Shown one piece after another: positions 1-8,144 of a DNA stretch of 49,975 bases. The notes under the pieces were generated by a model. That model was not told where the DNA came from. It was given only the letters and a program-made list of their open reading frames with translations, and made no database searches. Position numbers and translations under genes: made by a program. Where the stretch lies: the NCBI GenBank assembly GCA_028287065.1, contig JAQBQJ010000189.1, positions 1-49,975 of the forward strand, written 5' to 3'. How positions within the stretch are numbered: the stretch's first letter is position 1; each line of letters begins with the position of its first letter. The stretch comes from Labilithrix sp. GTDB taxonomy: Bacteria > Myxococcota_A > Polyangia > Polyangiales > Polyangiaceae.

Positions 1-2
1 CC

Positions 3-554
3 ATGCGCTGGCAGCACGTGATGGTGTTCGGAACCATCAAGGGCGCGCTCTCGATGGCAGCGGTCCTCGCGCTACCGGCCGGGCTTCCGTACCGGACGAG
101 GCTCGTTGCGATCGTCTTCGGCGTCACGTTCATCACGCTCCTCACGCAGGCGCTCCCGTTCCGCCGCGTGCTGATCGCGCTCGGCGTCGCATCGGGGGGA
201 CCGCGCGACGTCTTCGACCGCGCACGCGCACGCCTGATCGCTGCGCGACGCGCGCAGGTGGAGCTCGACGCGCTCCTTGCGACCGGTCTCGTCGCGCGTC
301 GTGAGCACGCCGAACGCCACGCCGCTTTCCAGCGCGTCGTCATCCAGGCTGAAGCCGCGCTCCGCACGCCGGAGGCGGACGCGGCGGACGACGTTCTCAT
401 CGAGGGTGCGGTGCTCGCCGCACAGAAGGTCGCCCTCGCGGACGCGGCGCGCCGCGGCCTCATCGCCGCCGGCACGGCCGACGAGGAGACAGCGGAGATC
501 GATCGCCGCCTGATGGGCCTGGACAACGCGCACTCCGAGGAGGAACGACGATGA
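3..554 (+). CDS. Cation:proton antiporter (CPA1-like), C-terminal part, 5' partial
   Basis: This is the 3' end of a sodium or potassium/proton antiporter that enters from the left edge. The first 50 or so visible residues read as the last membrane helices of a CPA1 exchanger: a WQHV segment, then the glycine-rich GTIKGALSMAAVLALP stretch typical of this family, then another hydrophobic helix. After about residue 60 the protein becomes a charged, Ala/Arg/Glu-rich helical cytoplasmic tail of about 120 residues, as regulatory tails of these exchangers often are. The ATG at position 3 is internal to the protein and is not a start. The stop overlaps the next gene by four bases (ATGA), so the two are co-translated. 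The transported ion cannot be decided from this fragment. Confidence 0.8.
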   Translation: MRWQHVMVFGTIKGALSMAAVLALPAGLPYRTRLVAIVFGVTFITLLTQALPFRRVLIALGVASGGPRDVFDRARARLIAARRAQVELDALLATGLVARREHAERHAAFQRVVIQAEAALRTPEADAADDVLIEGAVLAAQKVALADAARRGLIAAGTADEETAEIDRRLMGLDNAHSEEERR

Positions 555-1234
555 GGATCCTGATCACGGGGGCGGGGCGCGGTGGACTGAGCCTCGCCGT
601 CCACCTCCAGGAGGCCGGCCACCTCGTGTCCATCGTCGAGCGCGACCCGTCGATCACACGCAGGGCGTCCGAGCAGTACGGCCTCGTCTGCCTGGAAGGC
701 GACGCCACGGACGCAGAGGTGCTCCGCGTCGCGTCTCCGGAGCGCGTCGATGCGGTCCTGGCGATGCTGCATCGCGACGCCGACAACCTGGCCGTGGCCA
801 TGCTGGCGCGGGCGCTGGGCGCGCGCCGGGTGATGGTACGGATGAGAGATCCGCAATACCGGGCGCTGTACGAATCCGCGGGGGTGCAACAAATCCTCTC
901 CGAGACCGAGGTCCTGGTCGGGGCGCTTGCGACGGCGGTGGAGTTCGAAGCCGTGAGGCATTCGATGATCCTCGGCTCCGGCCAGGCGATCGCCGCTGAG
1001 ATCGCCGTGCCCCCGGACGCGTGGGTGGTGGGACGCACGGTCAGCGAGATCGCCGGCGCAGCGACGTTCCCGACGTCGTGTGTCGTGGCCGGCATGACGC
1101 TCGACGGACACGTGCAGGCGCCACGCGGCGCGACCGTCATCGATGCCGGCATGCAGCTGCTGGTGGTGTCATCGCGCCTGGAGCTGCCGGCGACGGTCGC
1201 GTTCTTCCTTCGCGCGCGCGATGGCAGGAGCTGA
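551..1234 (+). CDS. TrkA family NAD-binding potassium channel/transport regulator
   Basis: A 227-residue cytosolic regulator of cation transport. Residues 1-115 form a TrkA-N (RCK) Rossmann domain with the nucleotide-binding GAGRGG loop at residues 7-12 and an acidic residue after beta-2 (VERD). Residues about 140-215 match a TrkA-C ligand-binding domain. Such proteins gate K+ channels, Trk/Ktr transporters or K+/H+ antiporters in response to NAD(H) or cyclic dinucleotides. The four-base ATGA overlap with the antiporter gene makes that antiporter the probable partner. The partnership is inference; the fold is clear. Confidence 0.85.
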   Translation: MRILITGAGRGGLSLAVHLQEAGHLVSIVERDPSITRRASEQYGLVCLEGDATDAEVLRVASPERVDAVLAMLHRDADNLAVAMLARALGARRVMVRMRDPQYRALYESAGVQQILSETEVLVGALATAVEFEAVRHSMILGSGQAIAAEIAVPPDAWVVGRTVSEIAGAATFPTSCVVAGMTLDGHVQAPRGATVIDAGMQLLVVSSRLELPATVAFFLRARDGRS

Positions 1235-1353
1235 GCGTGGCCGCGCACGGGGACACGCTGCCCGATGGAAGTGCTTCTCCTGCTCGGCCGTGACCACGCG
1301 TTCGCCGCGCGCGCTCGCTCCGGCTCGGTCTCGAGCCATGTGCGGCACGGCGC

Positions 1354-4300
1354 GTGCTCCACCGTGACGCCGTGCGCCGCGCCTTCCGCATCCTTGCAGA
1401 GACCCTGGCGACGGCGCTCGTGTTCATCGTCGCGCTCGTCGCCGCGATCGTCCTTCATCTCGATGTGCCCGCGGCTCGTCGCGTCGTCGCGGATCAGACG
1501 AGTCGCGTCGTCAGTGCAGCGCTCGCCGGAGATCTCGACATCGACCGCATCGGACACCTCGGCCTGCGCGGTGTCTCCGGCGTGCGCGCCCGCGTCGTCG
1601 ATCCGGAGGGCGTCGAGGTCCTCTCGGTGGCGGGCGCTCGCGCTCGCTTCGACGCGCTCGACGTCGCGCGGGCCGTGCTCGCCGGCAAGCGCGACATCGT
1701 CGTCCGCGTGGACCACGTAACGATCGATCACGCCGACGTCTTGGTCGACGGCGACGGCGCAGGAGGCCTGCGGCTCGCGAATGCGTTCACGCCGAGCGCT
1801 GCCGCTCCCGGTCCCGAGAAAGGGCGGACGAACGAGCTGCCCGCACCCGGCGCGCCGCACGTCCGCGTGCTCATCGCGCCCTTTTCCGTCGCCGGCGCGT
1901 GGGTGCATGGCCGCCCGCCTAGTGCCCCTGCAGTCGACGCCGATCTCCGAGACCTCAGCGGCGACGCGCAGTTTGGTCCGGAGCGAACGCATGTGGCGGT
2001 CGAGCACGTCGCCGTCGCTACCCGCGGTCTTCCGCGCGGCCTCGACGCGCGCGGCGCGCTGCGTGGCGGCCTGACCGTACCGTCGCAGGCGACGGACAAG
2101 GGAATCGCAGCAGACGCCGCATTCGAAGGGACGATCGCTCGCATCCCGACGACCGCGAATGCGCGGCTCGACGGAGCGCGGCTCGACGCCTTCGTGAGCG
2201 CGCAGGATGCGTCCGGAGAGCGCGTGCGTGAGGCGTTCGACGAGCTCTCCGTCTCGGAGCCTCTCGCGCTCCACGCCGAAGCGCATGGCGAGCTCCCACG
2301 TCTCGACGCACAGGCGACGCTGTCGGTGGGCCGCCGCGGCTCGATCCAAATCGGTGCGAGCGCCGATCTTCGAGAGACGTCGCACGTGAACGCAACGCTC
2401 GCGGCGAGGCACGCCGATCTCAGCGGGCTCCTGGCCTCGGCGCCGAGAACGGACATCGCTCTCGACGCGCGCGGCGCGGTCGCGATCGGCCCTTCCGGCG
2501 GGCTCGCCGGCGACGTCGAGGTGGACACGCTGGCGAGCGAGGTGGCCGGCGAACGGCTTCCCCCGCTCCGCGTGAGCTCGACGTTCACGAGCGAGACGGC
2601 GCACGCGTTCGCTCGTGTCGTCGACTCGCGGGTGCGTGCGGAGCTCGAGGTCGACGTCCTCGCTGCGGGCGTGCGCGGCCGCAGCGCGATCCTCGAGGCA
2701 CGGCTGCACGCTGCAGCACCGGACCTCTCGTCCCTTCCCGTCGTCGGAGCACGAGGCGCACGCGTGAGCGGTCATGCAGCGGTGGCCGCGAAGGTGTTCG
2801 CGCGTCTCGACGACGACCACTATCCGATCCGTGCCCACGTGCACCTCCGAGGCGCAGCCATCGCACGTGCCGGCCACGACCGGCTCGACGACATCCGCGT
2901 GCTCGCGACCGCGGCGGGCGACGCGAGAGAGCCCGTCATCGATGTCGGCATCCACGCGACCGGCGTGCGCTCGGGGCAGCTCCACGCGGCGACCGTGGAT
3001 GTTCGTGGAGCGGTGGAACCGCGCAAGACGTTCGTCGTGCGCGACGCTCACGTCGACGTGGTCGAGCACGGCGAGCTGGTGTCGGCGAACGCCGAGCGCA
3101 TCGTGATCGGCCGGTTCGGTGCGACCGTCGAGCGCGCGCTCGTGCAAGGCCTCGGGGACCCGATTCGCGGCGACTTCTCGCTCCGGAAGGGCCGCGCGCA
3201 CGAGCTGCGTGCGTCCATCGACGCACCGGCGATCGATCTCGCACGTGTCGCCGCGCTCACGGGCCGAACAGGGGTCGTGCGCGCGGGCAGCGCTGCGATT
3301 CGCGGCGAGATCGCCATGGGTCGCGAAGGGGCGCAGGGTGCGGTCCACGCCGCGGTGCGGTCTCTCTCGGCGGCGGAGGTCAGCGGCGCGTCGGGCACTC
3401 TCGACGCCGTGTTCGCGGGCCGTGACGTCGGGATCGAAGCGCACGGCGACCTCGGCGAGGCCGGTCGCTTCGCTGTCGCCACCAAGAGGCTCGCGATCGA
3501 CGGCGATCCGACGAAGCCGAGGACGTGGACCAAGGCATGGGGAAACGCAGCATTCGACGCGCAGCTCGACATCGCGAAGGTCGCGTCCCTTTTCCCGCGG
3601 AGTGCGGGGCCGGTCGGGGAGCTCGCCGGCGAGCTACGCCTGGTCGGGTCCGTCCGTCGCGACAGCAGCGACGTTCCGCCGGAGATCAGCGTGCATGGAG
3701 AGACGCGCGGCCTCGTCGTCTCCGGGCCGGCGAGACCTCGCGAAGGGGGGACGATCGAGAACGCGGCAGTGATTCCCGTGCCGTCGTGGCGAAGCGCGGG
3801 CGTCGATGTCGCGTGCGAGCTGAGGATCGACGCGACGTCGGGGTTCGTTTCGGCGGCCGCGCGCGCCTACGATCGTGAAGGCATCCTCGTGGCCTCGGAC
3901 GCGAAGGCGTATGTGCCGTACGCATCGATGCTCGCGGCCCCTGCGCGCGCGTTCGAGGCGCTGAAGGCCTCGCGGTTCAGCGCAAAGGTCGTGGTTCCGC
4001 GCCGCGCTCTCGCCGAGCTCCCGCCGGTCGTCCGAACGCGGCGATTCGGAGGGACGATCGCCGCGGAGCTCGACGTCGCGGGCACCTTCGTCGATCCGCG
4101 CGCGACGCTCGTCGCGCGCGCGCGCAACGTGCATTCGCCGAGTGGGCCGGCGGCGATCGAATCGGACGCCGACCTCCGCCTCGAATACGACGGGAGCGTC
4201 GCCGGGCTGTCCGTCGACGTACGCGGCGACGCTCGCGCTCGTCTCACATTGCTCTCGCGCATCGAGATCGGCGCTCGTGAGCTGATCGCCCACGGCGCAG

Positions 4301-6009
4301 CGGCCGACTGGACCGCGAATGCACGCGTCGAGCTCGCCGGCTTTCCCGTCGACAGCATCGAACCGGTCGCACGAGAGCGAGTCCATGGTCGGGTCAGCGG
4401 CACCGCCGTCCTCGAGGACCTCCATCGCGACGCGCACGCGATGGCGCACCTCGATTTCGACGGCCTGCGAATCGGTGGTGTGGTGTACCCGAAGGGCCGG
4501 CTGGGCATGGATGCACGAGACGGAAGGCTCGTGACGAGCGCGCGCCTCGAGCAGTCGGACGGATACGCGGACGTGCGGGCCACCACCGATCTCCGATGGG
4601 GTAGAGCGTTGGTTCCGGCTGTCGCTCCGAGCGGCCCGTTCGACGCTCGCGTCGAGGCGAGATCGTTTCGACTCGCGGCCGTGCTCCCTTTCACGAAGGG
4701 CGCTTTCAGTCAGCTCGACGGCCGCGTCGACGCGAGCGTCGCATTGCGCAGCGACGGGACCGGAAAGATGGGTGCGGGTCGCATCGCGCTGTCCGGAGGC
4801 ACGGTGCAGCTCGCGAGCATGGGGCCGGAGCTCACGCGCGTCCGCGCCGTCGCGGAGATTCGTCCGGACGGACTGATACGCATCTCGGATATCTACGCGC
4901 GTGGCGTCACCGGCGAGGTCGACGGGGAAGCGACAGTCCAGATGGACGGACTGCAGCTCCGGTCGGCGACTGCGGCGTTCACGGTCCCGGACAGCCGCCC
5001 GATGGGGCTCTCGCTCTTCGGCCGTCCACTCGGGCAGTTCTCCGGGCGGATCAACGCCGAAGCGAAAGCATCGCCGCAGGCGATCGCGATGACCGTCGAC
5101 GTCCCGAAGCTCGACGTGTCCATACCGCAGGACGTGAACAAAGACGTCCAGGAGCTCTCGAAGGATCCGAACATCGTCGTCGGCGTGTACCGCGATGCGA
5201 ACACGTTCGTCCGGGTCCCGCTCGACCGCGAGGACCTGCACGCCGCGGAGCGGGAGTCCGAGGGTGGTGGTACCCGGCTCGACGTCGCGGTCCACCTCGC
5301 GAACGTCGAGGTGAGATACGGACGGATCGCGCGCGCGGTGCTGCAGGGAGACCCGCACGTCAGCGTCGTCGGCGACGACGTGAAGGCGACCGGACACGTC
5401 GAGGTGAAGTACGGGACGATCGAGGTTCAGGGAAAGGAGTTCACGATCGAGAGGGCGACGATCACGTTCCAGCCCGAACAACCCGGTAATCCGATCGTCG
5501 TCGCGACCGCATCGTGGACGGCGCAGGACGGGACGAAGGTCTTCGCGGACTTCGTCGGCCCCGTCGATACGGGCAAGGTGACGTTGCGATCCGAGCCGGC
5601 CCGTCCGAAGAACGAGATCGCGGCGCTGCTCCTCTTCGGCTCTGCGGAGGGAATGAATGGTCCGTCCACGGGCACCGGTCCGGGCGTAGCGACCAGCGCT
5701 GCGGTCGGCGTGGGCGGAGGCATCGCAACGCAGGGGCTCACCGAGGCGATCGACGACCTCACCGGGATCCGCGCGACCGCACGGATCGACACGTCACGCG
5801 CGAACAACCCCGCACCGGAGCTCGAGATCCAGATTGCGCGACGCATGTCCGTAGAGCTGATTCACGTCCTCGGCACACCTCCGTTGTCGCGTCCCGACAA
5901 GAACCTCATCACGCTCGACTGGCGGTTCAGCCTGCGGTGGTCCCTCGAGACCACGTTCGGCGATCGAGGCACCGTGCAGACCGATATCATCTGGCAGAAG
6001 CGGTACTAG
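1354..6009 (+). CDS. tamB: TamB/AsmA-family translocation and assembly module protein (DUF490)
   Basis: A 1551-residue envelope protein of the TamB group, which spans the periplasm as a long hydrophobic beta-taco groove and carries phospholipids, or assists outer-membrane protein assembly, between the inner and outer membranes. An N-terminal signal anchor (about residues 10-33) is followed by more than 1100 residues of repetitive beta-strand sequence. The last 350 residues match the conserved DUF490/TamB domain, including a KVTLRSEP segment and the LLLFG block, and the protein ends in the typical aromatic strand. GTG at 1354 is used here; a second GTG at 1372 in the same frame is equally possible. 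No TamA partner is visible nearby. The gene ends with a TAG codon, showing that TAG is a normal stop in this genome. Confidence 0.87.
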   Translation: MLHRDAVRRAFRILAETLATALVFIVALVAAIVLHLDVPAARRVVADQTSRVVSAALAGDLDIDRIGHLGLRGVSGVRARVVDPEGVEVLSVAGARARFDALDVARAVLAGKRDIVVRVDHVTIDHADVLVDGDGAGGLRLANAFTPSAAAPGPEKGRTNELPAPGAPHVRVLIAPFSVAGAWVHGRPPSAPAVDADLRDLSGDAQFGPERTHVAVEHVAVATRGLPRGLDARGALRGGLTVPSQATDKGIAADAAFEGTIARIPTTANARLDGARLDAFVSAQDASGERVREAFDELSVSEPLALHAEAHGELPRLDAQATLSVGRRGSIQIGASADLRETSHVNATLAARHADLSGLLASAPRTDIALDARGAVAIGPSGGLAGDVEVDTLASEVAGERLPPLRVSSTFTSETAHAFARVVDSRVRAELEVDVLAAGVRGRSAILEARLHAAAPDLSSLPVVGARGARVSGHAAVAAKVFARLDDDHYPIRAHVHLRGAAIARAGHDRLDDIRVLATAAGDAREPVIDVGIHATGVRSGQLHAATVDVRGAVEPRKTFVVRDAHVDVVEHGELVSANAERIVIGRFGATVERALVQGLGDPIRGDFSLRKGRAHELRASIDAPAIDLARVAALTGRTGVVRAGSAAIRGEIAMGREGAQGAVHAAVRSLSAAEVSGASGTLDAVFAGRDVGIEAHGDLGEAGRFAVATKRLAIDGDPTKPRTWTKAWGNAAFDAQLDIAKVASLFPRSAGPVGELAGELRLVGSVRRDSSDVPPEISVHGETRGLVVSGPARPREGGTIENAAVIPVPSWRSAGVDVACELRIDATSGFVSAAARAYDREGILVASDAKAYVPYASMLAAPARAFEALKASRFSAKVVVPRRALAELPPVVRTRRFGGTIAAELDVAGTFVDPRATLVARARNVHSPSGPAAIESDADLRLEYDGSVAGLSVDVRGDARARLTLLSRIEIGARELIAHGAAADWTANARVELAGFPVDSIEPVARERVHGRVSGTAVLEDLHRDAHAMAHLDFDGLRIGGVVYPKGRLGMDARDGRLVTSARLEQSDGYADVRATTDLRWGRALVPAVAPSGPFDARVEARSFRLAAVLPFTKGAFSQLDGRVDASVALRSDGTGKMGAGRIALSGGTVQLASMGPELTRVRAVAEIRPDGLIRISDIYARGVTGEVDGEATVQMDGLQLRSATAAFTVPDSRPMGLSLFGRPLGQFSGRINAEAKASPQAIAMTVDVPKLDVSIPQDVNKDVQELSKDPNIVVGVYRDANTFVRVPLDREDLHAAERESEGGGTRLDVAVHLANVEVRYGRIARAVLQGDPHVSVVGDDVKATGHVEVKYGTIEVQGKEFTIERATITFQPEQPGNPIVVATASWTAQDGTKVFADFVGPVDTGKVTLRSEPARPKNEIAALLLFGSAEGMNGPSTGTGPGVATSAAVGVGGGIATQGLTEAIDDLTGIRATARIDTSRANNPAPELEIQIARRMSVELIHVLGTPPLSRPDKNLITLDWRFSLRWSLETTFGDRGTVQTDIIWQKRY

Positions 6010-6022
6010 CGCGGCGCGCTTC

Positions 6023-6583
6023 GTGCACGCGTCGACGTCCATGTCGTGGGGTCCTCGATCTCTGCCGGTCGCGGTCGCGGTCGCCGTCGTCGTCGCCGCA
6101 TCGGGCGCCTGCGGGTCGCCCAACACGGACCTCCGCCAACCGGTCGGCGTCTCGACGGTCACCGCTGCCCCTGACGTGCCCGTCCCGTCGCCGCCGTCGC
6201 GCGCGGACGCGCCGAGGGCTCCCGCCGCACCCGCGCCGCCCGACTTCGTGCCGGCGACGTGTCCGACGCGGCTGCCCTCGTTCGTGTTTCCGAGCGACTC
6301 CGCCGTGATCACTCCTGCACAGGACTTCGAGCTCAATCATCTCGCGCAATGTCTTCTGTTCGGGCCGCTGCAGCGCGTGAACATCATCGCGGTGGGGCAT
6401 GCCGATCCCGTGGGCGATCCTGGGTACAACCTCGCGCTCGCCGAGGCACGCGCCGCCAAGATCAAGGCGTTCCTCGTGGCGCACGGCGTTCCGGGCGTGC
6501 GCGTTCTCGCGACCTCGGTCGGCGCGCGTCAGAGTGATGCGAGCATGCCGGGACGACGCGTCGATCTCGTCGTCGCGCCGTGA
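6023..6583 (+). CDS. OmpA-family (peptidoglycan-associated) lipoprotein
   Basis: A 186-residue outer-membrane lipoprotein. The N-terminus has a hydrophobic signal ending in AASGAC, giving a lipidated Cys at about residue 30. A Pro/Ala-rich linker follows (about 45-75), then an OmpA-like peptidoglycan-binding domain (about 80-186) with the typical NLALAEARAAKIKAFL helix and a DLVV C-terminal strand. It probably tethers the outer membrane to the cell wall. It lies 13 bases after tamB and may share its transcript. The reading frame stays open past the stop into a decayed gene fragment, described separately. Confidence 0.8.
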   Translation: MHASTSMSWGPRSLPVAVAVAVVVAASGACGSPNTDLRQPVGVSTVTAAPDVPVPSPPSRADAPRAPAAPAPPDFVPATCPTRLPSFVFPSDSAVITPAQDFELNHLAQCLLFGPLQRVNIIAVGHADPVGDPGYNLALAEARAAKIKAFLVAHGVPGVRVLATSVGARQSDASMPGRRVDLVVAP

Positions 6584-6745
6584 AGCTCCGGCGAGTACGG
6601 GTACGTGCTCGCCGATTCTCGACGGCTGATCGAGGCGGACTGTCTCGACGTCGTGCAGACCGGCATCCTCGCGGTCGCGGGGCTCTGCGAGGCGTTCGGG
6701 CTCCGCGACGATCCGCAGGTACGCGGATTGCTGGTTACGCCGTGA
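6584..6745 (+). pseudogene. Remnant of an enolase-superfamily (mandelate racemase-type) enzyme
   Basis: The 161 bases between the OmpA lipoprotein stop and the BON lipoprotein start stay open in the OmpA frame and encode about 53 residues: a GEYGY start, an RRLIEADCLDVVQ helix-strand block and GLCEAFGL. From memory this order resembles the seventh and eighth barrel strands of mandelate racemase/muconate-lactonizing enzymes (GEYGY, then RxxLEAGxVDVLQ, then a GGIT turn, then ALCEAF). Here the GGIT part is degenerate and everything on either side is missing. A GTG at 6605 could start a 46-residue peptide whose TGA overlaps the next ATG by one base, so expression is possible. A decayed fragment is the simpler reading. 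Confidence 0.5.
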
Positions 6746-7236
6746 TGCCCCGCGCCTTCGTCTTGCTGTGGTTCTGCATTGCCGCATCTGCGTGCAAGCC
6801 CGGACACTCGAACGACCTCGAGCACCGTGTCGAAGCTGCGCTGCGTGCCGAGCCTGCCCTCACGCGGATCTCGGTGACGGAACGGCGAGGCATCGTGACG
6901 CTCTCGGGAATCGTCGACAGCGAGGGCGATCGCGCGCATCTTCGCGACGTCGCGCGTGCCGTGCCCGGTGTCGTCGCCGTCGATGATCGCCTGATCGTCC
7001 GGCCGCCGCCCATGGTCACCGCGGCCACGCCGGACGCCATGCTCGCCGCTGCGCTCGTCTCGCGTCTCCACGCGGCCGACTTCGCCGGCCTCGACGTGCA
7101 GGTGAATGACAAGACCGTTCGCGTCGTGGGGACCGCGCCGCGTGACCGCCACGCCGACGCCATGCGGATCGTCGTGGACAATGCGCCGCGCGACTACCAC
7201 GTCGTCGACGCGGTCGCGGAGACGCCGGCCCCATGA
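6745..7236 (+). CDS. BON-domain lipoprotein
   Basis: A 163-residue secreted lipoprotein. A short signal peptide ends in AASAC, placing the lipidated Cys at residue 17. Residues about 25-85 form a clear BON domain (VEAALRAEP, then ISVTERRGIVTLSGIVDSE, then ARAVPGVVAVDDRL); residues about 95-160 appear to be a second, weaker copy. BON domains bind phospholipid or other hydrophobic ligands and occur in OsmY and DolP, which protect the envelope under stress. I chose ATG at 6745; the open frame reaches back to a GTG at 6580, but that would give an Arg-rich leader with no signal peptide. The last codons overlap the next ATG (ATGA). Confidence 0.72.
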   Translation: MPRAFVLLWFCIAASACKPGHSNDLEHRVEAALRAEPALTRISVTERRGIVTLSGIVDSEGDRAHLRDVARAVPGVVAVDDRLIVRPPPMVTAATPDAMLAAALVSRLHAADFAGLDVQVNDKTVRVVGTAPRDRHADAMRIVVDNAPRDYHVVDAVAETPAP

Positions 7237-7490
7237 CTCATGTCCTCGATGTCGAGCAGGTGGATCTCGCCGAGCTCTGCAGCGTCCTTCGCGGTCACGA
7301 GAGCGAGCTCCAGGGCGAGCTGGAGGGGCGCGCCGTGATGCGCGACATCGTCGCCGAGCGTCTGGGCTGCTCGATGCTCGAGGCCGAGAACCTCGTCGAC
7401 ACGCTCGTCTTGCGCGGCTACGCGCGCCTCGAGCACGATCCGGAGCGCGGCGAAGGATGGGTGCTGGCGATGCCGCAGCCGGATACGTGA
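7233..7490 (+). CDS. Small acidic protein of unknown function
   Basis: An 85-residue soluble protein that overlaps the BON lipoprotein gene by four bases. It is rich in Leu, Glu and Val with no membrane segment or signal. The middle (a run of helix-forming sequence, then VAERLGCSMLEAENLVDTLVLRGYARLEHD) has the rhythm of a small winged-helix fold: helix-turn-helix followed by a beta-wing. That is only a guess from sequence pattern. No basic recognition helix is evident, so DNA binding is not supported. I do not recognise a family. Confidence 0.55.
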   Translation: MTHVLDVEQVDLAELCSVLRGHESELQGELEGRAVMRDIVAERLGCSMLEAENLVDTLVLRGYARLEHDPERGEGWVLAMPQPDT

Positions 7491-7504
7491 GACGGACGGA
7501 ATGG

Positions 7505-7858
7505 TCATGACGAAGGCAGCAGCCTGCGGTTCGGAACCAGCGAAACCCCGAGCATCAGCGCACCGACGAAGATGTCGTTCCAGAGCGTTGCCGCGCTGAT
7601 CGTCCCCGTCACGAACGTCGAGAAGACGAGCCAGATCCCCAGCGCAGTGTTGGCGAACCGAGCTCGAGGGGCGACGAACGCAGCGATTGCTGCGAAGACG
7701 ATCGTGAGCACGCCGACCACCCACGCATTCGTGACCTGACGCGTGATGTGCGGCCAGAGGTAGACCGAGACGATGAGCCAGATACCGAGGATCGCATTCG
7801 ATGCACGGGCCCAGATCCCGTCCGTGGCCGACGGAGCCCCAACGGTGTTCGCGTTCAT
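7505..7858 (-). CDS. SPW-repeat family small membrane protein
   Basis: A 117-residue integral membrane protein with four hydrophobic segments (about residues 22-37, 45-63, 70-88 and 94-110). Two similar helix pairs are visible, each opening with a GIWL motif (GIWLIVSVYLW and GIWLVFSTFV) and each followed by an N-x-x-x-G block. This two-fold pattern is the SPW-repeat architecture found in many actinobacterial and proteobacterial small membrane proteins of unknown role. The ATG at 7858 is the only start that precedes the first helix sensibly. The gene converges with the 85-residue gene and diverges from the 46-residue membrane protein. Confidence 0.65.
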   Translation of the reverse strand: MNANTVGAPSATDGIWARASNAILGIWLIVSVYLWPHITRQVTNAWVVGVLTIVFAAIAAFVAPRARFANTALGIWLVFSTFVTGTISAATLWNDIFVGALMLGVSLVPNRRLLPSS

Positions 7859-8002
7859 GATGTGGATATCGTCGCAACGCGCGTACCCGGCCGCGCGGCG
7901 CCGGCGCGTCGCTGCGCTCCGGCCGCGCTCGCTATCGATGCGCTCGGGCCCCAAGGACGTGGGGCCGAAGATTGCAGGCGTTCGACACGAGGAGGAATCC
8001 CG
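7859..8002. promoter_or_regulatory. Divergent intergenic region with ribosome-binding site
   Basis: These 144 bases separate two outward-reading membrane protein genes, so each must have its own promoter here. I see no convincing -35/-10 pair. A GGGCCCC / GGGGCC inverted pair lies near 7949-7967. A strong ribosome-binding site (GAGGAGGA, about 7989-7996) sits just ahead of the TTG at 8003. Confidence 0.35.
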
Positions 8003-8143
8003 TTGCTGACGCACCTCGAACGCAATTCCGATATCTGGGGAGTGCTCCTGATCGTCGTCACCGCACTCCTGGGCGTGGCGCTGACGGTGCTCGGGACAGC
8101 CTGGCTGTTGAGGCAGCGGCGCGCGGCGCGGAGCGCGCACTGA
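8003..8143 (+). CDS. Single-pass small membrane protein
   Basis: A 46-residue protein with one strongly hydrophobic helix (about residues 12-35, VLLIVVTALLGVALTVLGTAWLL) and a basic C-terminus (RQRRAARSAH), so the tail should face the cytoplasm. The start is a TTG placed seven bases after a strong Shine-Dalgarno sequence; there is no ATG or GTG in frame after it. The stop lies one base ahead of the following lipoprotein gene, so both probably form an operon. Function is unknown. Confidence 0.5.
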   Translation: MLTHLERNSDIWGVLLIVVTALLGVALTVLGTAWLLRQRRAARSAH

Positions 8144-8144
8144 C

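Noticed and set aside
460-3444. 994-residue open frame on the minus strand
   Set aside because: It lies antisense to tamB and TrkA. Its translation is Arg/Ala/Asp/His-rich without domains, as expected for a shadow frame in GC-rich DNA.
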